Assembly (NCBI RefSeq): GCF_051020975.1
Contig: NC_135044.1
Coordinates: 1,180,501 to 1,244,500 of the forward strand
DNA: 64,000 nt
DNA from: Osmia lignaria lignaria
Taxonomy: Eukaryota; Arthropoda; Insecta; Hymenoptera; Megachilidae
Direction of reading: 5' to 3'
Part shown: one piece after another, positions 24,701-36,700 of the stretch
Layout: every line of letters starts with the position of its first letter
Position numbering within the stretch: the stretch's first letter is position 1
The notes under the pieces: generated by a model
What the model was told of the DNA's origin: nothing
Seen by the model: only the letters and a program-made list of their open reading frames with translations
The model's database searches: none
Position numbers and translations under genes: made by a program

Positions 24701-27700
24701 CCCGGATTCAACTTTGTCCGTCTTTTTAGCCCACTTCACCGCTGGACAATCAGTGTCGGAGATAAATCTCGTGGGGGGGTGGTAATTAGATGAGCAGAGT
24801 GCTCGTGAAAGTTCTTGCGGCGAGGCTGACGGTGACTTTGAATCTCTATAGAGATGTTTTCGAAAGACCTGATAGAAGTCAAGGGTAAATTAGCGGTGAA
24901 TAATTAATTAAATCAGAATTCTTAAAAATTGATTCAGTCCACCCGGTATATCCAAGCCTGTTAAATTCATTCGCTAGAGGAGCACGAGGTGTAATTTCGG
25001 TGCACTTTGGTGCAACGGATGCGCGTAGTGTTCTCGTAATTACGTCCGTAGAATTGAAAAAAAAAAACCTGCCATCAGTGAAATTAAAAAAGGAAAGTTA
25101 TAAAAATAGCTGGAAAAGAGGAAGCATCAGGGAAATGATCGCGTGAAACAGCTAGCGCGGAGCAATCGCCGAAGGAAGTAGAAGAAGAAGGGAATTCTGT
25201 CTGAAAGGAAAGCAAAGTGGCCGTTCAGAAAAGGCGGCAACCTGTTTTCCCTTTGTTCTTGGTCCTCGCCCGAGTGTTTTGTGTTTATACAAGGACTCGC
25301 AGCAAGATGTAAAACGGAAATAGAAGCGTGCTGAGAGAGCATCGATGCTCTTCCGCGTTCCAACAATCTACCACCAGTGGACAAACTTCCTTCTCGTCTT
25401 TCCTTTCCTCTTTCTTCCTTCCCTTTGTTCCGCTTCGATATTGCGATTGAGGCTCCTCGTCCACCCTCTCTGAGATTAACTCCGTGGCCCACTTTTTTTT
25501 TTTTCTCAATCATTTCGCACCCCTATTTTTATTTGAAATTATTTACTTTTTACGTCGCCTTTCATTCCGCTCGAAATCCAAGTGGAACAGCTCGTTTATT
25601 TTCGGATAATCGCATCGAGGCACTGTCCTCAGGAACTTCGACGGACCTTTTCTTTTTCCCCTCTCACGGTATTTACGTTCAATTTCACCGTGAGTCTAAT
25701 GTAACGAGAGCTCGTTGGCTCGAAGTGAGACGAATTCGATTGCTCCGTCCGTGGGTGGAAAGAGGGAGTCGATCGAACGAGCTGTACGTGTACGTGAATG
25801 TCGTACAGAGAGAAAAGCATAAAAATGAACCTAACCGCCTTCGCGAGATTTATTTATCGGCCAGACTTACGGATTTTATTCAATACCTGACTCGACGAGC
25901 CTTTGAATTTATCTTCGAACAGATAAGCATTGGCCGATCCAAGTTTTATCTTCGAATTTACTACTCTCAATCTTTTCTTCGATAATAAACTCGGAAAATT
26001 CGAGGAAAGTAACGATCGTTCCTCAACGGTGTCTCCTGTCCAACCGATTAATTAACACTCGAGGGATTTTTCAAATCGTTAATTAAGTAGAAACGGTAAA
26101 TTGGACTTTGAAGGATTTCCCCAGCCTCGGGATTCGCATGGTTTTTCGCGCAGGAGAAAATTTCAATCACGTATCAGAGGCTCGCGCAGAGAAATGTCAC
26201 GGAGACACGGCCACGCTCGACCCAACTGTGGGAGAGAGACCTGCTGCAGTTACGGTGCATCCTGCATAAAGCCGATCAAGTATGCCGAGTGTGAAGGAGG
26301 GCCGCGAGTGCACCGGCCACGTATATCGTGACATGCGTATGTACATCTAGGCGCGGCAGTTTACCTCGTTCACGCCAGCGATTTCTCGAGCGCGATGCTA
26401 TTCGCGCTACCCGCGGACTGATACGTGATCTATCGAACTTGATTAGATTGCAATTCGATTTGACCCAACTTGATCGAATGGCGATCGATACGATTCGATT
26501 TAAGTTTTATTCGTTTCATTTAATTCGACTGTTAGTTGTTTTCTTATAGTCGGTAGCGAAAAATCACGCGGTTCGGATGCGCGTGACAGAAAGGGGCTAG
26601 GCGGGATAGATGATCCGCGTTCGCGTCGCTGCGGCGATGCATTCCGCGCGCTTTCGATGCATTTCTCAGGGACCTTATGCACCGGTGCATTTGCTATTCC
26701 ACGGGTGACGAGGGCCGCCGTGGAGCGTGCGCGGCATAAACGGCCGTGTGAAGCAGACTCGGGTCGACAAGCGCGCTCGTCTTCGTGCTCGTTCGCCTAT
26801 CTAGCGCGATGCTCGACTTTCAGAGATTTTCCTCCCGACTGAAACAAGTACGATCGAAGTTGAAAGATTTTTTTTCTAATTTCACCTTAACTCGATTCGA
26901 AATAGAAAATAAAAGATAAGGAGAAGTAATCTTGAGCCTTACATTTCCTGCCGAGGATTTATTGTAATTTTTGCCCAACTTCTTCGGAGGAGGGCCATTA
27001 TTTTTAACGATAAGAATTAAACGGGACCTGAAATTCAGCGCGATATCTTCTTAAGTATTAAAGTAGTATAAAAGTCAGGGAGAAGGTCAAGATATCGAAG
27101 TGAAGAAGGAAAGACACGTGGGTACGTGATCTCGCATATCGTTTACGGGAACAGTTTGAGGTCAGCGTTGCTTTGGTACCGAGCCATTGGCAGAAGTTTG
27201 TAAACTCGTGAAACTTTTCAGATCAACAGCTGCTTGTTTTCGGTACATCGAATAAGGGGGAGGAAACTTCTTCCTTCGAATATGTTCTATGAAACGTTTA
27301 TGATGCATTCGTGTTGTTGGTCGAACGATAGCTTCTTCCTCAACTTTCGACGTACCTTTTCCTTTCGACTATTGACTTTTTCTCCAATCTTTCCAAATTT
27401 TCAATAAAACACACAAATATGTATATTTCACTGATTAAAGTTTCAAATAAATGAAAACTTATTTAACGATGATATATCGTTTTCTGTTGAAGAACGAGAA
27501 GCTGGAGGTAAAACAGAAATGGGCCTCGCGGCTTTTAGGAAAATTACGAAAAGATATCACGCAAGAGTACCGAGAGGACTTCGTGTTAAGTATCACGGGG
27601 AAGAGGCCAGCCATGTGTGTCCTGAGTAATCCTGATCAGAAGGGTAAAATGCGTCGGATCGATTGCCTGCGTCAAGCCGATAAGGTATGTCTGACCATAG

Positions 27701-30700
27701 GTCTCCTTAATCTACTTACATCGTTACTTTGAAAATTGGAAAGTAAAGTGGTTCGATACAAGGAATAACGATAGATGGATCGTTATGTTACAGGTATGGA
27801 GGTTGGATCTGGTAATGGTGATCCTGTTCAAGGCAATTCCGTTGGAGTCGACGGACGGGGAACGGCTGGAGAAGACTGCGGAATGTGCTCAGCCGGGTCT
27901 CTGCGTCAACCCCTATCACATCAACGTCTCCGTCCGGGAACTCGATCTCTACCTCGCCAATTTTATCACCAGCCATGGTAAGCGATAACCACCGTTATCC
28001 TTGCGATTAACCCTTTCGATGGTAAACGGGTTGAAACATCCAAACAAGCCATAACAGCGTGCGTCGCATTAGGCGTAGTTATTACTACTTCCCGATACAG
28101 CTTAATCCGAAAGACCGTTGGATCAGTGTTTGGCTACCAGCTGATTGATCGAGCAGATCCAAGCCGCGTGGATCGTCGTACGAATCTGGTCGCGCGTTCA
28201 TTCATTCGCGTATCCGTCCATTCAAAGTGTCCGCTACGACTCGGCTTCGATTCAAAGTTTCTTGGAACGCTCTGCCAATTTGAAACCGGCCCCCATACAA
28301 CGGGGCATTTCATGGCGCGAGTCTCCACCGCTCGTCTCCCGTTCCACTTTGCTGGCTCGGTTTCTCTCGACGAATCGCGCGTAGCCAGCAGATTTACACA
28401 GGTGGTCGTTCCTTCGGACAATTCCCCCTTCTGCCAAGTTTCATTTTTCGAACCTCGATTTATTCATCGAACCACCCTGATTCTATTTATAATCGACCGG
28501 ATATTATCCGCGCCCTCGAAACGATTTCCAAAGTTTCCTCTAATTCGAGATCTCGATGGAAATCACGCTTAGCGAATAATAATCGCGTCCGAACGTCGGG
28601 AACGGAAGCTGCGAGTGGTGGATCGACGTTTCGATCGATCGTCTGCCAAGGAAAGCCAGGTGTGCGCGCGCGAGCGTCTTCTTTCATTCGGATTCATCGA
28701 ACTCACTGACTCAGTTGGGAAACACGTAATTTCCGTACACGCGCCTCCTGGCAGCCCGATAGCCCCGTGTACACCGTGCGCGCTGGCTCCTCTCCTTCTC
28801 TTTCTTTCTCTAACAGGCTACGAACCCCGGTTGGCAGCCGGCTTTCTAATGTTTACCAGCCGGTTGACGCAAAAATTGGCCAGGCCTACCGTCACCACCT
28901 ACGAGAAGCTGAAGAAAAAAAAACGCCTGGCTGCCAAGACATGGGGTAGGTTAGGCACTCTCCAGACCGTTCGTCGCCTTCAATCTCCCTCCTTCTACGA
29001 ATATCATTTATCATACTTCTACATTTTTCCCTTCTAATTAATGCATCTCGATGGTTTGTTCGAGACCAGACTGGGAAGCGGTGAAAATGTTTCCGGAAGA
29101 CTTTGTTTGATCAACGATTGACTCTCTCTACTTTCCTCTACATTTTAGTGAGAATCCATTTTGAAACACTTAAGAAAATTGCGTTCCGAGTGTCTTGTTT
29201 ATACCTCGTTCGTACGAGGGTGCTTCCTTTAATTGATGATCGAGTGATTGATTCGTTTAATCGAATAATGATGACTGATGATCGATACCGCAGCTGCGAG
29301 TGAATTTGATTGAAAAGAGTAATATAGGACACTCGATTCTAGGTTACGTATCCCACTAATGAGATCGGTATATTTAGCAACAACCTCGAATATGGTATTT
29401 CTAATGTACATATGTATATGTTTTATTTTTCATCATTTTTAAGTATATTCCCTTCGAGGGAAGTGTACTTTGGAGAGGAAATAATTTGTTCGGAGAAGTT
29501 TCTAGCATTTAATTGTCGAGTCTGTGGTCTTAAAATGGCGACCCAATTAGCGCCACTAACTGTTTCTTTTATTTTAAGTCCCTACCATTTAAAAGCCTTA
29601 AGAACCACGTATAATTCGTTCGTTAATTTGTTTCACTTTCGTGCCTTAAGTTTATAAATTTCTCGAAGCAATTCATTTAAAGAGATCAAGGTTCTACAGA
29701 AACGTCGAGGCTAGGAAACCATTTTGGATCAAGTTTCGTGTTAGATAAAGCGCGGGAAAAAATTGTTCGACGATCTCGTACGCGTTTGATTCGATGAACG
29801 ATGCACGGGAAAGGATCAACATCATAAAAATTCCTTGCCCTGTGTAAATATACACGGGCACAGTAATAATATAAACCTGGTTGCCGGCAAGGCGTGGCGG
29901 ATAGTCGAAGCGGTTCGCTACTTCGGACCCTTTCGGATTATCCGTCGCGTCGTCGACGTTCTGCTAAAAGTAGACACTTGCTCGGTTCGTTTCAACTGAC
30001 CTAATAGAACGGTATTATTATAGAAGGGAAGTACACCGAGATACGGAGAGTAACGATGCGCGATATTACAATTTCTTCCCTGAAAATTGATCTCGAGTTT
30101 CATCTTCGTCATCGTTCGTGTTTCGAGAATTAAGGTAACAGGAGGTAAAGTAAAGAAAATGATTGGAGTGGCGATACGTCTGTTGTTTAGTATGGTTAGA
30201 AATTCGAACGACGGCTAGAAGGTTGATTAACGAAACGATGGCAAGGTGAGACAAAATAGAAAAGGGAAAGGGGGTAAGGAGGGATGAGGTCGCCGGTGAC
30301 GCGGCCGCTGCGTATTCGCCCTAAGAGCTAAATATCGCCCGGATGGTTGCGTAAGTATCATCGTGTCTTATGAAAGTGTTAGAGAGGAGGACAGGTGCTT
30401 CGTTCGGCTTGTGTCGTTCTCGGACGCATCGAATTTTCGCGGTGCTACACTCGCTCCGTTTTAAACTCCGAAGGAAAAATCTAATCTGGCTCCGAACATT
30501 TTGTCGCTTTTCCAACACGCCACTTTCGAGCCACGTGGCTTTCTTTCACTTTCTGTCGATTAGAGAATATCCGAGCGATCGCACTTCGGTTCAGCCTGTA
30601 GAACCGATGCGACGGAACTCAGAACCGACGGGACGAAAGCTTCCAGAGCCTTCTAATCGCGTTCCACGACGTTCAAACAATTGGAAAACGCATAGATTAT

Positions 30701-33700
30701 TTAAATTTTAATCTCCCATGCAAGTAACAATATTTGAGACTTTGAATTTTTTAAATTCTTTAAAAAATAATCATGGAATTTGAACATTTTTTCATTCAAT
30801 TTATTGTTCCATCGTTCTACAAGGCTCTTTTGTTTATCAGTGATGAAAAATAGAGTGAAAAAGGATCCTCGCGGATTTTTCGTCCACTCTCGATGGAAAC
30901 GCGTGCGTTTGAATGTGTCGTGCTCGTGAGCATGTGACCATGCGTGCCAATGTGTGCTCGCTCTATAAATAAATAGCCGACGGACATCTTGTACCAAGTT
31001 GTCTGTCTCTGTTACTCTCTCGAACCACCGTGTGCTCGCTTATATGTTTGATTTTCATTCGTGTAGCCGCGAATACCTGAAATGAATATTCTCGTACCTG
31101 CGATTAATCCTCTCGACCCCTCCTCTTTTTACCACAGGACGTTGATTAAAAAAAGCTGCAGCACGATCCAAGTAAAAAAATCTTCTCTATCGTAAAATTA
31201 GTAGAATCGTTAAGAGTTTAATTTGTCTAGTTATTCGGTTGAATAAAATTTGAAGAAATCAGTGTCCTTGAGTGTCGCTGTCGTGCTCACTCATGGATCA
31301 TATGGTGTCAACAGATTCGTTCTCTCTATTATTGTTCCAAGACCGAACCGAACGGACGTATATCTATGTATCTGCTGAAATTTCTGCGTCGCACACGCAC
31401 CTGTCGACTAATTTTGCCGCGGACTCCTCTTAGAAGATCCTTCGCCTCGCTGTCGCGACGCGTTCTATCGTGAAAACGACCTGGACCCGTGAACGTGGAT
31501 TTATGCAAATTGAAATCGTATTCTCGTAACGTTCGAATCGTAGCAAAACTTGACAATATATACGAAATTCTCGTCGAAACATCGCGATCGCATCGATAGG
31601 GATCCGCTTATTGTCGTCAAATACGCCAGTCAACAACGACATAAGCTCCGCTGTCGCAATTAAAAATAACCCACGAGTGAACGTATGTTTGTTAACGTCT
31701 ATTTATAAAACGTTCGTTCGTTTTTCACTACGGGGTACCAGCTTAGCTCGTCGTTGTTCCTAAGATCTGAGGGTGAGGACGCTGTTACAAAACATCGTTT
31801 TTCCGAATTACCATTCGCGTACAACGCACATCCGTTCGAACGTGTATCTTTCGACGTGGCTCCTTTCTATGTCTTTCTATTGCGAGAGGAAAAGAGACAG
31901 AGAAGTCGAACACACGTTCCGGGCTCTCGTGTATTTCGGTGATATGTTGCGTAATGAGATTTGCGTAAGGTTCCGCGATATAAAACACCGTGCGACAGCG
32001 AAGGTGAAACAAGATGCATCGAGAATATCGTTTCCCGACATTTCGCGGCGACGATGATCCGAGAATCGTTCCGATCGCTGCGAATCGTTCGATCATTGTA
32101 CTAAAAATGAAATTTTTTTTTTTCTGTTTGTTACAGAGGTCCTAAATGGCATCTGTAACGCGAGCAAAGAAGAAGAGAGGCGGCGAAAAGGTAATTTTCG
32201 TTATCAAACTGTTTAATAAACCGGGGTGGGAATGAACAATGCGCTAAAGAAACGAACGAAATGAAAGAAATTCGACGAACAACATTCTGATATAGTGTAT
32301 CGGTTAAAAAAAAGATGAAAATTAACGAGATTAAATGTTCGTCGACTGGGTTTTGTTGCCAGGTACAGGCTACCACGAACTATATAACGGTGTTGTCTGC
32401 AATGACACGATCCTAGCGACAGGTGTCTTCAGCTCCAAGGAGCTCTGGATGCTTTCAAAAGGTACGACACGTTCTCTTTCTTCAACAAAAACGTCGTTGC
32501 CTGTCGTTGCATGAACGAAATTAAAGAAACTTCTAGGATATCGAGGCTCTCTTTCAATTTGTTTCACACCGACGACAGAGAGGCTAGCTACGGATGCTTT
32601 CGAAAGGTAACGCGGCAAGTCGAATCGTAGAAAACCTTTTGAAAGCATCCTATTTTTTACAACCACACAGTTGTTACATATTCGATACAATGCGTTGCGT
32701 TAAAAAGATCGTGTCCCGTGAATCGAAACGAATACTTGGCTTATTTCCTAAAGTTCATTCATACTCATCGGCGCTTCGCGTATCGAGCACGGTTTCTTTC
32801 AAAACTCCCTCTTCTAAGCCACCGAAACGCAATGGGGTAGTTGACGTTTCGAGGATTGAAGCGGTAAAATTCGATGAATTCCGCGTCGAAGCGTTCGGAT
32901 CGTTGGGTTGATATTTAAGATTGCGCATCGATGGATTTGAGATCATCAGGTTTCGAAAATATGTTCGATCGGAGTGCAAAGATCGACAGAAACGTCGAGG
33001 AAGCTGTGCCGGTATCGGTAGGAAGAGAGGAATAGCAGGGAGAGACAGGGAGAGACCGGGGGCAGAAAGAGATGCTGCGAGGCTCTCTCAGCAGCCTCTG
33101 AGGCCGTGAGCATTGTTCCCCGTCTATTAATACACCGGGTTGCATACTAATCTCCTGCTACGGTGACGCAGAGGAGAGTCGGAGGGGAGAGGGATGGAAA
33201 AAGAAGGAGGAGGAGGAGGAGTGCAGATGCATATGTCGAGGCGTTTCGAAGCTCGCGCCGCTTCTCGATACGCGCCCCCCTGCCCTATTATTCCATTTAC
33301 TGGCGATGCACGCGTGCCACCATGCTCTTTTTCAAAATTCGTCGAAGCTACACTTAAGAACGTTTATTCAAACGTACATTTTTAATATCCCATCCGTGTC
33401 GAAGCAACGAAAGGGTTAACCACCCTGTCCCCCTCTCATCAGCGAGTATCCAGGAACATTTTTTTCAAAGTTCACCGGTTTCGCTGGGTCCAACGTTGGC
33501 TTCTGAAAAAAGAAAAAAAAAACGCGAATCACGTGATCGGCGCCGCACGCGATTTTCCACGAATTTTTTTCCACCCCCATCCCTCAACGTTCCCCGGATA
33601 CGTCAGTGCTTTTTTGTCAACAATGCGCCCACACGTACGGTGCAGCTCGAGCGAGCAGAAAAATGGTAGGCCCGCAGGGTGGTAGTATTTTCCGGACTTT

Positions 33701-36700
33701 TTTTTCCTCCTCCTCCTCCACCTCCTCCCTTACCGATGTTCACCAGCCACACACGTAGGCTGGATAAAAAAAAAAAAAAGGGGGTGCAATTTCCGCGGGG
33801 GTGGAGTGAAATAGAGAAGAATATCCTGTATGGATGGCGACGATGTGTAAGACAGGAGTATAATAGAAACAGAGGGACGGAGTCGGGGATCATCGAAACA
33901 CGAGAATTATTTTTTAAAGAAACCAAACGGAATATTTTCGTTAATTTTAATTGATATTACGCTTCCTCTAGATACATCGCGTTAGACACTGCTGGGTAGA
34001 CCGTGGACAGTACTGAAATCGGTATCCGGGCTTTCTCCAGACATAGGGTGGAATGGGATCGAAGGGGTTGGGGTACACAGGTTTACGAGGGAGAGACGCT
34101 TACACAAGATGCAAATGCCACGGCAGTAGCTCAACCTAATTGGTCGTTGACCGTCGTGCGCGGGGATCCCTATATTTACGCGTCGCCAACTGCGACAAAC
34201 TGGAATCCTATTATTTTATGGTGGCGCTGATTCAGCGCAACGTGTAACTGGAGCGTATTCTAATGGCCGAGCCAGGATTAATTAACCGCCTCCCCCCCCC
34301 TTTTGAAACACGGCTGTTCAAGCGGCACGCGTTCGAATCTATGGACACGATCGATTTAACGTCTGATCGATGGATTATCCTATCGAATACCCTTTACACG
34401 ATCCCTTCGAGTCTTCTTAGACACTTGGTACCATAAATCTCGATATCCTAGAAATATAAGAACACGACGACTGACTTGGTCGCAAAATTCGCTTCTCCTT
34501 TGCAACATCGCAGGGGTAAGGGGAAGGTTCTCGAAGGAAAACGCGCGGAAGTGCGATTTCCTCGAGAATCGGGCACGCAAGAAAACAAAACCAACGACGA
34601 CCGACGACCGACGACCGACGTGGAGGAGAAGCGAATGACGTACGAAGGCGCGAGGATCCGTAACCGCTAATGTGTGTCTGGTTTCAGCGTCCATACTGCA
34701 TGACCTCAGCGACATGCAGCCTCAAATAAACGCGATCAAAATAGAGCACCCGCCGTACTACTGCAGCAGCTACACCCCTCCGTCCGCAGCCACGGCCGCG
34801 GATCATGCTCAGCCAGCGGCTAGCTTCAGTGAGTTTCAAAATCTCTACGTTCGTCCTTATTTTTAGTGGATGGCACGCTTGTCACCCGGTTCTGCGGATT
34901 CGCGGAACGGTACGCGTCGCGAGGCGCCACGTTACGATGCCCGACGCGCGGGCAACCGGACCGATCGCAGATCGTTTGATCGTATGATGCTTCGCGAATC
35001 GAAGCGTTACGATTTTCCTGCTGCGAGGTTAACGCGTTTGCGATTCGACGGATCGTAATTCGAAGCATCGTAAGTTGCCGCGTCACGCTAGCGTCAGGCA
35101 TCGTTGCGCTGCAATTGCTCCGCCGAGTGCATCCGCGATACTTGCCTTACTCTCGCAATGCAACAGAGGCCTTGTTTATCGGCTGCAGTTTGCGAAACTG
35201 TGATTTCCCGATATTTTTATCGTTTTGTTGCGCGCCTACACTAAAATTAAACCCGTTCGAGGACACTCGCAACTATGCGGAATCGCGTGCAACGGCGTGC
35301 ATCATTTTATGTTGGATTTCGATGAATCCATCGATTGTATATCTCATCGATTGCTCGACTTTATTTCGCTCGTCGAAATAATCTAACATAAACCAGCAGG
35401 ATTTAAACAATTATCAGAGTTTATCAGCTTTGGGTAACAAATTTTCAGCAGTCACAGGTTGGACGTTCTTTTTCCTTCTACTTTTTTCTTTTTTTTTTGA
35501 TTCACCAGTTCAATCTAATCCCGTGGGCTTATCGGAAGGTTCTTTGTTATTGGGATCTACTTTGCTCAGCGTTCTATAGATCATTTTCCCTATATTTTTC
35601 CCTTTCGTTTCTCTATTTTCTTTCTATTCTCCGTGCTCCTCCCTTTATCACTGCGGCCCCGCTCCTCGACCCCTGCACGCCACCCTCTCTCTTTTAACTC
35701 TTTCATCGATCAAACGATAACCCCCTCTCTGAAACGGAAGTCGGTGTATGGAGATGAAAAAGAGGAATAACTTCCGGGTGAAGCCTTTTCGGGGGAAAAA
35801 CGAGAACGAAAACCGACGGGATTGTATATATAGGGGATTGGCAAAGTGTTTGTCGTGCTAATTTCTCTCTGAAAAAAAAACTTGAAGCTTCTTTTTCAAA
35901 TTCGTGTAAAATCATTCGCTCGAAGCTTCGATTTGTTCCGATTCGAGGAAAATTGAAGATTGACACGTTTTAATCTCGAAAAAGTGTAGTCGAAGCTAGT
36001 AGGGATTGCAGCAGCGTCGGATAGACGGAATTTACGGACGGAATAAAATGACCACTTTCTCAAGCAAAATACACACGCGGTAGGAAAAATTCCGGCAATA
36101 AGCATAGCTGGACCATAGCCAACCGCATTCTCCGTGTTCCCTTTTTATCATACATACATACCATACGTACGTATGTACATCCGTTGCCTTTATAGCCGGC
36201 CACGGGACGCTTGATCAACTGTATTGTCGTTGAATTAACGGCTCGCGTAAATATCGTTGCATGTTGGCCACTTCGAGCGAAGCTAATTTTATTGCACCAA
36301 GAACGACGACTAAAAGCGATTTTACGCAAATCCTCGCTCCGCGTTGCAACCCCCTTTGTGGGGGGCGAGGGTAGTTTCTTGCGAGCATCCCCTTCCTCGG
36401 GATCTGCCCGAACAGGGGTCTGTTGTGCCAAGGACATCGTGCAGTTTGATAGATTTCTTCTTTATGACGTGTTCTTCCTCTTGATCTAAGAGTTGGAACT
36501 AGTTTTTCTTTTCTTTACGGGGTCATCCTTTGTTTCCCTCAAGTTATGATAGAAATTTTTCAAAAATATTAATTGCCAAACTTTCGATCCGAATTCTAAT
36601 ACACGATTTATTAGATTGTTTTACGTAAGTCTTGCGCGAAATTGAGAATAAAATAACGTGGGTCGTTCGTTCAGAAAAACACTCTTTGTTAGCTGGCTGA

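Larger units (their letters stand above)
13154..27492 (+). other. NFI intron 2 (14.3 kb), repeat-bearing
   Basis: No supported coding exon. It contains a complex, non-repetitive block at about 14080-14420 that could be regulatory, a 183 bp tandem duplication at 15348-15713 and a nested transposon at 16093-16928. Further on are a 192 bp tandem array at 20287-21304, MITE-like elements at 21494-21759 and 24063-24326, and G-run-rich DNA at about 22.8-24.0 kb. Long ORFs here (for example 16585-17130 and 25377-25985) lack any protein-family motif. Confidence 0.6.

Noticed and set aside
25377..25985. 202-codon plus-strand open frame, longest in the NFI intron
   Set aside because: Composition is pyrimidine-rich at its start and no family signature or splice context is visible; treated as chance.
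29881..29960. Possible tRNA-like fold
   Set aside because: No B-box GGTTCRANYCC and no consistent cloverleaf stems; I found no convincing tRNA or rRNA gene in the window.
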